Shown here: positions 28,189 through 35,993 of the stretch, in pieces
How positions within the stretch are numbered: the first letter of the stretch is position 1
Layout of the letters: the number at the start of each line of letters is the position of its first letter
DNA from: Flavivirga eckloniae
Lineage (GTDB): Bacteria; Bacteroidota; Bacteroidia; Flavobacteriales; Flavobacteriaceae
Assembly (NCBI RefSeq): GCF_002886045.1
Contig: NZ_CP025791.1
Span: 3,859,001-3,923,000, forward strand
Reading direction: 5' to 3'
Length of the DNA: 64,000 bases
Notes under the pieces: model-generated
Databases searched by the model: none
Seen by the model: the letters and a program-made list of their open reading frames with translations, nothing else
Told to the model about the DNA's origin: nothing
Translations under genes and position numbers: made by a program

Positions 28189-28219
28189 CCATGCTAATCC
28201 CTACTAGCATGGTTTTTTT
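28189..28219 (+). terminator. Rho-independent terminator after hppA
   Basis: An 8-bp stem (ccatgcta at 28189-28196, tagcatgg at 28205-28212) is followed by seven T residues. Confidence 0.9.
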
Positions 28220-28418
28220 ATTATGTACAGCGTATACTTCTATTAGTTTTAATAAAAAGATTTAGCTTTTCAAGATCATAGAATCTGTTAATCAGGGTTA
28301 TAGGTTTTTGTGCTGTAGAAATTAGTAATAAGAACCTTACGATTTTTATTTGTTCTCGCCGAGAATAAAACTTACATTTATAAGGTAAACAATTCGCCCC
28401 AAATTTAAATCTGAAGTT

Positions 28419-28562
28419 ATGGAAGGATACTGTGTAAAATGTAAGGAGAAAAAAACAATTAAAGATGCTAATGAAGTTGCCATGAAGAATGGCAGGAAAG
28501 CTATGAAAGGAAGTTGTTCAACTTGCGGAACAAGTATGTTTAGAATCCTAGGCAAGACTTAA
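28419..28562 (+). CDS. DUF5679-like small zinc-ribbon protein
   Basis: A 47-residue protein beginning MEGYCVKCKEKK and ending in SCSTCGTSMFRILGKT. Two CxxC pairs (YCVKCK and CSTCG) should bind one zinc. The spacing and basic middle (MKNGRKAMKG) match the DUF5679 family of small proteins, whose function is unknown. It lies alone between the hppA terminator and the LacI-type gene. Confidence 0.85.
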   Translation: MEGYCVKCKEKKTIKDANEVAMKNGRKAMKGSCSTCGTSMFRILGKT

Positions 28563-28854
28563 TTAATTGAATAAATCTAAAATGCCCTTTAGTTTTATCT
28601 TCTTTTTTATGTAATCGTATTCTACTAATTGTACCAGTAATTAAGCCGGTTAAACAATTGGTATAGATGTGTATGTGGCTATTTGTCTTGTAGTTATCTT
28701 TTTCTATTTCTTTTCCCTGTAAATATTACTTTCGAAATACTGTTTGGTGCTGTAATTTTATTATATTGTTATAAAATCCCCAATCCTTTTAATTAGACCA
28801 ATTGCAAAGAGTAATTTTGTAAATTGCGGCACTTTTAATTTATATGTAAATAGT

Positions 28855-29862
28855 ATGGTTACTTTAAAACAGCTAGCAAAAGAGTTAAACGTTTCTATTT
28901 CTACGGTTTCTAAAGCGTTAAATAATAGCGAAGAAATTGGAGAAGAAACCATTAAACGAGTTAAAGAACTTGCCGAATTATATAATTATACACCAAATAA
29001 AGTAGCCTTAAGTTTAAAACAAAGTAAAACTAAAACCATTGGAGTTATAATTCCTAATATACTTAACCACTTTTTGGCTAAAGTGCTTTACGGGATAGAG
29101 AGAGAGGCTACCAATTTAGGCTATAATATTATTACCTGCATTTCTAACGAGTCTTTAGAAAAAGAAAAGGGCAGTTTAAAATTACTTGCCAATGGTAGTG
29201 TTGATGGTTTTATATTATCGGTTGCAGAAGAAACACAGATAAAAAATGAAATAGATCATTTTAAGAAGACCATAAGTCAAGGGTTACCCATTGTAATGTT
29301 CGATAGAGTAGCACATGATGTTATGTGTGATAAAGTAATCGTAGATGATTTTGATGCAACCTATAACGCTACTAAGGACTTACTTCGGGAAAATCGAAAG
29401 AATATAGCCTTTATTAGCAATATAAATGATTTGAGTGTTGGTAAGTTAAGAGAACGCGGATACAGCAAAGCGATCCAGGAACTAAACAATCAAGAGCCTT
29501 TAGTTTTAAAAATTAAAAAGAAAGACGATCACCAAAAAAAGATAAAGGCTTTCTTAAAGAGTAACAAAACAGTAGATGCCATTATAGCTGCCGATAGCTC
29601 TTCTGGTATCATCGCGATTAATACTGCCGTTAATTTAGGCTTTAAAGTGCCTAAAGATATATCTGTAATAGGGTTTGCCAGTAGGGCAGACTCAAACCAT
29701 TCTACGCCTAGATTAACAACAATAAGGCAACACGCAAAAGAAATAGGAGCACATGCTGCCCAAATGCTTGTTGACAGATTACAGAAGATGCATTTAAACG
29801 AAGATGTAAAAACTAAAATTGTAAAAACTAGTTTGGTGAAATCTAAGTCAACGCTAAAATAG
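28855..29862 (+). CDS. LacI-family transcriptional regulator
   Basis: A 335-residue regulator. The N-terminal DNA-binding domain begins VTLKQLAKELNVSISTVSKALNNSEEIGEET, shown here by its LAKELNVSISTVSKAL helix-turn-helix. It is followed by the hinge and a periplasmic-binding-protein-like sensor domain (TIGVIIPNILNHFLAKVLYG, DGFILSVAEETQ, PIVMFDRVA, ISVIGFASRAD). Family members usually sense sugars and repress catabolic genes, but no transporter or glycosidase lies next to it. A TAATTTTG box at 28812-28819 could be its -7 element. Effector and regulon are unknown. Confidence 0.92.
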   Translation: MVTLKQLAKELNVSISTVSKALNNSEEIGEETIKRVKELAELYNYTPNKVALSLKQSKTKTIGVIIPNILNHFLAKVLYGIEREATNLGYNIITCISNESLEKEKGSLKLLANGSVDGFILSVAEETQIKNEIDHFKKTISQGLPIVMFDRVAHDVMCDKVIVDDFDATYNATKDLLRENRKNIAFISNINDLSVGKLRERGYSKAIQELNNQEPLVLKIKKKDDHQKKIKAFLKSNKTVDAIIAADSSSGIIAINTAVNLGFKVPKDISVIGFASRADSNHSTPRLTTIRQHAKEIGAHAAQMLVDRLQKMHLNEDVKTKIVKTSLVKSKSTLK

Positions 29863-30199
29863 TTTTAAACATTTTATCAACATTTTTAATCTAAAATTTT
29901 ACATTTCAACGATGAAACAAAACACTTCATCGAATATATTTCACTAAGAATAGCAGTTTAACCAACTTTACTGCATCTTAAAGAGCGCCCCAAAAGTCCC
30001 TAAGTTCTTCGAAGACAAATTAATCCATATTATTTTTCCCTCAAAATTTTATTAAAAATCGCTGTGCTATTTTTCACACAATAGATTTTAAGTTAATTAT
30101 CCATTTTTCCCTCGATTTAAGGCTCTTTTTTAATGCCTTGAACAAGAATTTTATTTAAAAAATAATAGAAAATAGTTAATAACCTTAAAATCAAATATT
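29863..30199. other. 337-bp gap upstream of a small lipoprotein gene, with two direct repeats
   Basis: No reading frame of note. Two related blocks occur, 30020-30042 (ttaatccat...atttttccctc) and 30093-30113 (ttaattatccatttttccctc). Both end in ATTTTTCCCTC and are about 73 bp apart, and may be regulator binding sites. The remainder is AT-rich without clear structure. Confidence 0.5.
30020..30113. repeat. Pair of direct repeats ending in ATTTTTCCCTC
   Basis: Copies at 30020-30042 and 30093-30113 share TTAAT, ATCCAT or TCCAT and the exact 11-mer ATTTTTCCCTC. A shorter relative, TTAATCCCTC, occurs at 33164-33173, downstream of the response regulator gene. They lie upstream of the small lipoprotein gene and could be operators for the adjacent LuxR-type regulator. 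Confidence 0.45.
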
Positions 30200-30355
30200 A
30201 TGAAAGCCCTAAAAATTACACTTTTCGCAGCAGCACTTTTCGCAACTTTAGTATCATGTACTGAGCAAGACCTTAACGAGGATGATTTATTAAATACAGG
30301 AGACAATACTAGTGTTCCAGTTCCATTTACAGGAGGTGGACTAGATAATGATTAG
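30200..30355 (+). CDS. Small lipoprotein, 51 residues
   Basis: A short reading frame from ATG at 30200 to TAG at 30353-30355. The N-terminus is a lipoprotein signal (KALKITLFAAALFATLVSC) with Cys-20 in a good lipobox (LVSC). The mature peptide is about 32 residues, acidic at first (TEQDLNEDDLLNTGDN) and ending PVPFTGGGLDND. A clean terminator follows, and the promoter of the histidine kinase gene overlaps that terminator. I do not recognise the family. Close linkage to a TPR kinase and response regulator suggests that it is either an output or a sensed component of that system. Confidence 0.7.
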   Translation: MKALKITLFAAALFATLVSCTEQDLNEDDLLNTGDNTSVPVPFTGGGLDND

Positions 30356-30379
30356 TTATCTTTATGCCTAATTATATTA

Positions 30380-30419
30380 AAGACCCTTAACGAAAAAAGA
30401 TGTAAAGGGTCTTTTTTAT
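30380..30419 (+). terminator. Rho-independent terminator after the small lipoprotein gene
   Basis: aagaccctt (30380-30388) pairs with aagggtctt (30405-30413), followed by a T run to 30418. Confidence 0.88.
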
Positions 30420-30451
30420 TGTATAAATCAAAAAAATATATAATACATTTG
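30419..30451 (+). promoter_or_regulatory. Promoter of the TPR histidine kinase gene
   Basis: TTG at 30419-30421 and TACATTTG at 30444-30451 are 22 bp apart, a good Bacteroidota promoter. It abuts the preceding terminator, so the two-component genes have their own transcript starting about 25 nt before the TTG start codon. Confidence 0.7.
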
Positions 30452-30480
30452 AAGAAACTGCTAATTTATATAGGTTTTCT

Positions 30481-32316
30481 TTGAGATATATTTTTGTAAA
30501 CATATTCATTTTATTTTTGACATTTTCGTCTTATTCACAAAAAAAGGTCTATCTTAAAAAGATAGATTCTATTAAGAAAGATATGTCGTCTTTACACGTG
30601 AAAGATTCTATTGCTTATGCCAATGCCCATTATAACATAGGGCGTTTATATCGGAAAAGTTTTATTGGAGATAGTTCCTATTATCATTATCAAGAGGCAG
30701 AAAAAATTTATAGAAATCTTGATGATAAATTTAGGTTAGCAGAAACATTATATGGTATTGCTGTAATTCAAAAAAATGAAAAAGATTTAACAGCAAGTGA
30801 GCTTAGCTCTATTGAAGTTATTACGCTTTTAGAATCTTTAATTGAAACTAATAGAGTTTTGAGGTTGAAATCTTCAACATATAATAATTTAGGATTAGTT
30901 TTTGGTGAATTGGGACAATATGAAGAATCAATTTCTTATTATAAGCTAGCCATATCTTTAAAGAGAAAATTAGAAGGGAATAATAGAATTAATATAGATA
31001 TTTCAAAGAATAATTTAGCACTTTCTTATAAGAAATCTGGTGAATATAAATTAGCTCAGGATTATTATTCGCAAATTTTAGAAAATGAAAATTTAATAAA
31101 CGAGCGTCCAGATATGTATGCTTTAGTTTTAAATAATTATGCGCATACATTGTATTTGTCTAAAAACTATGAGGAACTTCCCGATTTGTATTTTAAAGCT
31201 TTAAAGATAACTGATAGTGTTAATCCTGGAGGCTATAATTCAATAATTATTAACCAGCATTTAGCAGAGTATTATAATGATAAAAACAATAAAGACTCTG
31301 CTAAATATTATGCCTATAAAGCAAAAGATATTGCTGGTCAATACCATAATGACGAGTTGCTAAGTTCGTTATTATTAATATCTGAGATTGAAGAAGGAGA
31401 TGTTGCTACAAAATATTTAAAGGAATATATAAAGCTTAATGACAGTTTGCAAAAAAATGAAAGAGCTATACGGAATAAATTTGCAAGAATTCGTTTTGAA
31501 ACCAAGCAAATAGAACAGGAAAATATAAAAATAGCCAGAGAACGAATGTGGCTTTTGATAGTTTCGGTAGTATTAGTTATTTCATCGTTTCTATTGTATT
31601 TGGTAATTGCTCAAAGAAATAAAAACAAAGAATTAAAATTTATTCAAAAACAACAGCAAGCAAACGAAGAGATTTATAATCTGATGCTATCTCAAAATGA
31701 GATTATTGAAGAAGCAAGAACGTTGGAGAAAAAACGCATTTCTGAAGAGTTGCACGATGGCGTTTTAGGGAGATTGTTCGGAACACGTTTAAGTCTTGAT
31801 AGTTTAAATTTAAGCAATAGTTCTGATGCGATAAAAGCAAGAGGACAATATATAGACGAACTTAAAACAATTGAGCAGGATATTAGAAAAGTATCGCATG
31901 AGTTAAATACCGATTTTGTTTCGGGATCTGGGTTTATCGATATCATAAAAACATTTCTGGAAACGCAAACTTTAACTTATGGACTTGAATATAAATTAGG
32001 GCATGATGATACAATTCATTGGGATGAAGTTTCAAATAAAACTAAAATCCACATATACAGAATCATTCAGGAATCGCTCCATAATATATACAAGCATGCA
32101 CAAGCTACGCTGGTAAATATTAGTTTTAAATTAAAAAATAATGTAATTTGCCTGATAATGAACGATAACGGTTCTGGGTTTGATGTTAATAAAGCAAAGT
32201 CTGGTATAGGACTAAAAAACATGAAATCCAGAATAAATGAAATAAATGGAAGTATAAATATAACCTCGGAAAAAGATGTAGGAACCACAGTAACCATAGA
32301 GGCCCCAATTACCTAA
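30481..32316 (+). CDS. TPR-containing sensor histidine kinase (HisKA_3 type)
   Basis: A 611-residue kinase starting at TTG 30481; this start gives a signal peptide (RYIFVNIFILFLTFSSYSQ), and no ATG does. Residues about 30-330 are tetratricopeptide repeats (YNNLGLVFGELGQYEESISYY, NNLALSYKKSGEYKLAQDYY as separate repeats), expected in the periplasm. One membrane helix (WLLIVSVVLVISSFLLYLVI) is followed by a cytoplasmic coiled coil. The phosphoacceptor is His-425 in KKRISEELHDGVLGR, and the ATPase shows the N box (IIQESLHNIYKHAQA) and G box (NDNGSGFD, SGIGLKNMKSRI). The partner regulator starts 11 bp downstream. The signal is unknown. Confidence 0.92.
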   Translation: MRYIFVNIFILFLTFSSYSQKKVYLKKIDSIKKDMSSLHVKDSIAYANAHYNIGRLYRKSFIGDSSYYHYQEAEKIYRNLDDKFRLAETLYGIAVIQKNEKDLTASELSSIEVITLLESLIETNRVLRLKSSTYNNLGLVFGELGQYEESISYYKLAISLKRKLEGNNRINIDISKNNLALSYKKSGEYKLAQDYYSQILENENLINERPDMYALVLNNYAHTLYLSKNYEELPDLYFKALKITDSVNPGGYNSIIINQHLAEYYNDKNNKDSAKYYAYKAKDIAGQYHNDELLSSLLLISEIEEGDVATKYLKEYIKLNDSLQKNERAIRNKFARIRFETKQIEQENIKIARERMWLLIVSVVLVISSFLLYLVIAQRNKNKELKFIQKQQQANEEIYNLMLSQNEIIEEARTLEKKRISEELHDGVLGRLFGTRLSLDSLNLSNSSDAIKARGQYIDELKTIEQDIRKVSHELNTDFVSGSGFIDIIKTFLETQTLTYGLEYKLGHDDTIHWDEVSNKTKIHIYRIIQESLHNIYKHAQATLVNISFKLKNNVICLIMNDNGSGFDVNKAKSGIGLKNMKSRINEINGSINITSEKDVGTTVTIEAPIT

Positions 32317-32326
32317 AACAAAATTT

Positions 32327-33001
32327 ATGAATGAGAAGATAAAAATATTAATGATTGATGACCACCCAATAATTATTGAGGGGTATCAAAATACTTTGCT
32401 TTTCACCAAAAAGGAAAGTCAAGAACTAGTAATTGATATAGCTAATAATTGTGATGAAGCTATCTCCTATATGGATAAATCAATTCAAAGGGAAGTACCC
32501 TACGATGTTTTATTTGTTGATATTAGTTTACCTCCATCTGCAGATGGTTCTATGAGCTCAGGAGAAGACTTGGCAGAATATGCACGACGTATTTTACCAA
32601 AGACAAAAATAGTTGTGCTAACCATGTTTAATGAGTCTTTTAGAATTCATAATATTATTAAAACAATAAACCCAGAAGGGTTTTTAATTAAAAGTGATTT
32701 AACATCTAGCGAACTTGCAAGTGCATTCCAGGCTGTACTTAATAATCCGCCATTTTATAGTGGTACGGTAAATAGTCACATTAGAAAAACAATTGCAAGC
32801 GATATTGTTATCGATGATAAAAACAGAAAAATACTTCATCTGTTATCTCAAGGTGTAAAAACTAAAAACCTAGCATCACATTTAGACATTTCTTTAAGTG
32901 CCATTGAAAAAAGGAAAAAACACCTAAGAGATATCTTTGATGTGAACGACGGACAGGACGAAACTTTACTAAATGAAGCCAGAAAAAAGGGCTTTGTTTG
33001 A
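32327..33001 (+). CDS. LuxR/NarL-family response regulator
   Basis: A 224-residue response regulator. The receiver domain has the acidic pocket (MIDDHP), the phosphoacceptor Asp-65 in LFVDISLP, the switch residue region (VVLTMFNES) and the conserved Lys in GFLIKSDL. The C-terminal helix-turn-helix (residues about 155-215) reads ILHLLSQGVKTKNLASHLDI and SLSAIEKRKKHLRDIF. It is 11 bp from the TPR kinase and should be its partner. Targets might include the adjacent lipoprotein gene, whose upstream region carries direct repeats. Confidence 0.92.
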   Translation: MNEKIKILMIDDHPIIIEGYQNTLLFTKKESQELVIDIANNCDEAISYMDKSIQREVPYDVLFVDISLPPSADGSMSSGEDLAEYARRILPKTKIVVLTMFNESFRIHNIIKTINPEGFLIKSDLTSSELASAFQAVLNNPPFYSGTVNSHIRKTIASDIVIDDKNRKILHLLSQGVKTKNLASHLDISLSAIEKRKKHLRDIFDVNDGQDETLLNEARKKGFV

Positions 33002-33020
33002 TGAAAACCGTCATTTTTTT

Positions 33021-33042
33021 GTAAAAAAAATATTTTTTTTAC
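33021..33042. terminator. Perfect A/T palindrome, probable terminator
   Basis: gtaaaaaaaat (33021-33031) and attttttttac (33032-33042) are perfect inverted copies immediately after the response regulator stop. It could act in either direction. Confidence 0.5.
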
Positions 33043-33089
33043 TCCGAAAACCCTTGATATACTTGAAAAGTACCTTTTGTCCACAAGTC

Positions 33090-33110
33090 AACTGCGGGAA
33101 ACCCGCAGTT
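33090..33110. repeat. 9-bp hairpin aactgcggg / cccgcagtt
   Basis: Perfect 9-bp arms at 33090-33098 and 33102-33110 with an AAA loop. There is no T run; it is unusually GC-rich for this intergenic region. Confidence 0.7.
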
Positions 33111-33137
33111 CGAATACAGGACTAATAATTATATTTG

Positions 33138-33243
33138 TAATGTCAACACTTCAAAAAAATTAATTAATCCCTCAATTTTTTTTGTTGATAATAGCAATTT
33201 ACAGACCCTATGGAGGTGAGAGACCCATAGGGTTTCTTCTTTT
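33138..33243 (+). ncRNA. Candidate small RNA, about 100 nt
   Basis: A TATATTTG -7-like box at 33130-33137 is followed about 70 bp later by a terminator-like hairpin (accctatgg at 33205-33213, ccatagggt at 33225-33233, then ttcttctttt). No protein of useful length fits between. There is no good -33 element, so this is a tentative call. Confidence 0.3.
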
Positions 33244-33424
33244 AACATTCCTGTGAAAGCAGGAATCTAAATCATCTAATTGTATTTATTTGTCATGTTG
33301 CTTTTCTTTTTCCAGCCCATCTATAAGACATACGAATAAGAAAGTTCAAGTCAAATCTTGTTGAAACATAGCCAAAGTAAAACAAGTATACCAAGAACAG
33401 AGAGTTGTTTTCATTTTGATGTAT

Positions 33425-33907
33425 TTAGATATCCAATAAAAATCCAATAAAAAACCCAAGATAAATAATAGCAGTAATAAACTTTATAAATGTAGAAGCA
33501 ATAAAGCCAATAAAAGATCCAAAAGCAGCTTTTGTAGCAGTTTTAGAATCACTTTTATTTAAAAGTTCTCCTATTAAAGCTCCGACAAAGGGACCGATAA
33601 CAATACCGCCAGGAATAGGACTTAAAAGTCCAACAATTAGACCTAAAGAGGTACCTATCATGCCATATTTGGTGCCTCCAAATCGTTTTGTGCCAATGGC
33701 AGGGACAATATAATCTAAAACCCAAATGAGTATAGCTACCACGAGCGTAATAATTATAAATGACCTGTTCATCGATATCGGATCTGCATAAGAAAGTATA
33801 AGCAGTCCTACCCAACTGGTAAGTGGACCAGGTAACACTGGTAAAAAACTACCAATAATCCCAAAAATCATAAATAAGCCAGCAATAATTATTAAAACAA
33901 TATCCAT
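33425..33907 (-). CDS. DUF456 domain membrane protein
   Basis: A 160-residue protein made almost wholly of hydrophobic segments. The first helix pair contains IIGSFLPVLPGPLTSWVGLLIL, shown by its GxxLPVLPG motif, which is characteristic of DUF456. Glycine-rich segments follow (LGLIVGLLSPIPGGIVIGPFVG, AFGSFIGFIAST). The family is of unknown function; Gly-zipper-like repeats suggest packed helices or a small channel. It is divergent from the BlaI gene, with the large palindromes between them, so it may share that regulation. Confidence 0.85.
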   Translation of the reverse strand: MDIVLIIIAGLFMIFGIIGSFLPVLPGPLTSWVGLLILSYADPISMNRSFIIITLVVAILIWVLDYIVPAIGTKRFGGTKYGMIGTSLGLIVGLLSPIPGGIVIGPFVGALIGELLNKSDSKTATKAAFGSFIGFIASTFIKFITAIIYLGFFIGFLLDI

Positions 33908-33966
33908 ATAAGTGCTTAAGTTTTGTGATTGTAAGACGTATTAAGAAAGTAAATGTTACATTATTA

Positions 33967-34000
33967 AACTAAAAAATTAGTTTAAACTAATTTTTTAGTT
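33967..34000. promoter_or_regulatory. 34-bp perfect palindrome, probable BlaI-type operator
   Basis: aactaaaaaattagttt (33967-33983) and aaactaattttttagtt (33984-34000) are perfect inverted 17-mers. The palindrome ends exactly where the TATATTTG promoter box begins. It contains ACTAA/TTAGT elements repeated in the second palindrome at 34007-34030. Confidence 0.8.
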
Positions 34001-34007
34001 ATATTTG
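34000..34007 (+). promoter_or_regulatory. Promoter -7 box of the blaI-like operon
   Basis: TATATTTG at 34000-34007 lies exactly between the two palindromes. No clear TTG is seen 19-22 bp upstream; that position falls inside the first palindrome. Repressor binding to either palindrome would block polymerase. Confidence 0.65.
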
Positions 34008-34030
34008 TTCAACTAAATGTTTAGTTGAAC
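34007..34030. promoter_or_regulatory. Second BlaI-type operator palindrome
   Basis: gttcaactaaa (34007-34017) and tttagttgaac (34020-34030) are perfect 11-bp inverted arms with a 2-bp spacer. It lies over the likely transcription start, 34 bp before the repressor start codon. Confidence 0.8.
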
Positions 34031-34063
34031 AAGGTTTTAGTCCTATTAATAAAATATTGTAAA

Positions 34064-34426
34064 ATGAAACAACTTACAAAAGCAGAAGAAGACATCATGC
34101 AAATACTTTGGGAGTTAAAAAAAGCTAATGTTAAAGCTATAGTGGAACAGTTTCCCGAACCAAAACCAGCATATAATACGGTATCTACTATAGTTAGGAT
34201 TTTAGAAAGTAAGGGTTTTGTAGGTTACGAAAAAGAAGGTAAGGGACATATTTATTTTCCTTTAGTTGCAAAGCAAGACTATAGCAATCAATCTATAAAT
34301 AAATTAGTTGATAATTATTTTCAAGGTTCTTTTAAAAGTATGGTGTCCTTTTTTATGAAGAAAAATGATATGAGTATTAAAGACTTGGAGTCTGTATTGA
34401 AGGAAATTAACAAAAAAGGCGCATAG
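34064..34426 (+). CDS. BlaI/MecI/CopY-family transcriptional repressor
   Basis: A 120-residue winged-helix repressor. The start is the ATG at 34064, where the family typically begins (MKQLTKAEEDIMQILWELKK); an upstream in-frame TTG lies inside the operator. The winged helix is residues about 5-75 (PAYNTVSTIVRILESKGFVGYEKEG), followed by the dimerisation region in which partner peptidases of the BlaR1 type cleave. The M56 gene begins 2 bp after the stop. The two palindromes upstream fit autoregulation. In Bacteroidota such pairs are common and usually unrelated to beta-lactamase; no such enzyme is nearby. Confidence 0.93.
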   Translation: MKQLTKAEEDIMQILWELKKANVKAIVEQFPEPKPAYNTVSTIVRILESKGFVGYEKEGKGHIYFPLVAKQDYSNQSINKLVDNYFQGSFKSMVSFFMKKNDMSIKDLESVLKEINKKGA

Positions 34427-34428
34427 CT

Positions 34429-35976
34429 ATGGTACATTATATTATAAATACGATAGTGTTTCAGTTATTCTTTTTAATCATTTATGATTGGTTCTTAAAA
34501 AAAGAAACATTCTTTGATTGGAATCGAGCTTATCTTCTGATTACATCGCTATTGTCATTAATTATTCCTTTTATTAAGATAAGACACTTTAAAGAGGTCC
34601 TTCCTAAGGAATATATAATAAGCCTACCAGAAGTTATTATAGGTGGTATTCAACCAACAAGATCAGATGCTTTACAATTAAATGCATTGCAGTCAGAAAC
34701 AGTATCCATATGGACTTGGGAATTGGTTTTATATACAGGTATGTTATTAACTATTCTTTTGTTTCTGTTCAAGATATTTAAATTGATAAGGATAGTCTCT
34801 AAAAACCCAAAATGGAAACAGGGTAATTTGCTTATTGTTAAGATACTAAATAGTAAAATGGCTTTTTCGTGTTTTCATTTTATTTTTTTAGGTGAAGAGC
34901 TAAATGAAGAAGAAAAAGAATCCATTTTAAAGCATGAAATGGTTCATGTAAAACAAAAGCACACACTAGACTTATTGTTTTTTGAAATACAACGAATTCT
35001 ATTCTGGTTTAACCCATTAGTTTATATGTATCAAAATAGAATAATGCAACTTCATGAGTTTATAGCAGATAAAAAGGCAATAAAAACCCATAACAAAAAG
35101 GCATACTACGAGAACTTATTATCGCAGGTTTTCGAAACAAAAAATATGTCATTCATCAATCCATTTTTTAAACAATCATTAATCAAGAAGCGAATCATCA
35201 TGTTACAAAAATCAAAATCAAATCAAATCAATTTAATAAAGTATGCATTTCTAATACCAATAGTCTTGGGGATGTTAATTTATTCTTCTTGCGAATACCA
35301 AAATGAAACAGATCAAACTAGTAGTTTAGACTTAAGCCAGTATAACTATAGCGTAAAGTTAAATGAGTTAGATACAGAAGAAATTATTGAAGCCAAAAGA
35401 AAACAAGAGAACTTTATAGATGAAAACCCTAACTATGTAATTTGGTTAAGTTTAGGTTCTGAAAAAGAAGAAATAGTTTATAGTGTTCATGCTATTAACG
35501 AAAAAGTACCCGAAGAATATATTCCATGGAGAATGAAAACACGAAATGGGTCGCCATATAAAATTTTTGTAGAAAGTAAGAACTTGTTAAATAGTAAAGA
35601 AGCATTTAAAGATGAGTCGGACGTCCCATTAGCAATTATAAGTCAAGCACCTGTATTTCCGGGCTGCGAAAATTTACCTAGGAGCGAACAAAAGAAATGT
35701 CTTACTCATAGTATAGCAAAACATGTAAACAGAAATTTTAACACAAAACTGGCAAGTCGTCTAAACCTAATAGGTAAACAGCGTATAAACATTATTTTTA
35801 AAATCAATAAAGATGGAAATATAGGAGTGGTACGTGTTCGAGCACCACATCCAGTGTTAGAAAACGAATCTGTTCGTGTAATTAAAACGCTTCCAAAAAT
35901 GATACCAGGAGAGCATCAAGGAGAAAAAGCTACAGTGCTTTATTCATTACCTATCATATTTCAAGTTCGAGAATAG
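34429..35976 (+). CDS. M56-family (BlaR1-like) membrane peptidase with a C-terminal TonB-like domain
   Basis: A 515-residue protein. Residues 1-290 are a BlaR1-type membrane metallopeptidase with helices at about 3-20, 32-48, 95-120 and 270-285. The zinc motif is HEMVH at residues 169-173, with ELHEFIAD downstream as the probable third ligand region. The last 110 residues form a TonB C-terminal-like domain (APVFPGCENLPRSEQKKC, QRINIIFKINKDGNIG, PKMIPGEHQG) where BlaR1 has a penicillin-binding sensor. It should therefore sense an envelope signal rather than beta-lactam, cleave the BlaI-like repressor and derepress the operon. A lipoprotein-like LIYSSCEYQ follows the last helix, with a Cys of unclear role. 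Confidence 0.9.
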   Translation: MVHYIINTIVFQLFFLIIYDWFLKKETFFDWNRAYLLITSLLSLIIPFIKIRHFKEVLPKEYIISLPEVIIGGIQPTRSDALQLNALQSETVSIWTWELVLYTGMLLTILLFLFKIFKLIRIVSKNPKWKQGNLLIVKILNSKMAFSCFHFIFLGEELNEEEKESILKHEMVHVKQKHTLDLLFFEIQRILFWFNPLVYMYQNRIMQLHEFIADKKAIKTHNKKAYYENLLSQVFETKNMSFINPFFKQSLIKKRIIMLQKSKSNQINLIKYAFLIPIVLGMLIYSSCEYQNETDQTSSLDLSQYNYSVKLNELDTEEIIEAKRKQENFIDENPNYVIWLSLGSEKEEIVYSVHAINEKVPEEYIPWRMKTRNGSPYKIFVESKNLLNSKEAFKDESDVPLAIISQAPVFPGCENLPRSEQKKCLTHSIAKHVNRNFNTKLASRLNLIGKQRINIIFKINKDGNIGVVRVRAPHPVLENESVRVIKTLPKMIPGEHQGEKATVLYSLPIIFQVRE

Positions 35977-35993
35977 TCTAAAATACTACTAAA

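Larger units (their letters stand above)
33002..33424. other. 423-bp gap with a palindrome, two hairpins and a promoter-like box
   Basis: In order: a perfect 22-bp palindrome of A and T tracts (33021-33042), probably the terminator of the response regulator gene; a 9-bp hairpin (33090-33110); a TATATTTG box (33130-33137); a terminator-like hairpin (33205-33243); a short inverted repeat attcctg/caggaat (33247-33266). There is no coding sequence beyond a 7-codon frame at 33139. From 33270 to 33424 I see nothing. Confidence 0.6.

Noticed and set aside
33555-33815. An 86-codon minus-strand frame rich in Trp, Cys and Arg
   Set aside because: It is an alternative frame within the DUF456 gene; the composition is that of an out-of-frame reading of a hydrophobic protein gene.
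34064-35976. Beta-lactam resistance regulation by BlaI/BlaR1
   Set aside because: The M56 protein has a TonB-like tail instead of a penicillin-binding sensor, and no beta-lactamase or penicillin-binding protein gene is nearby.
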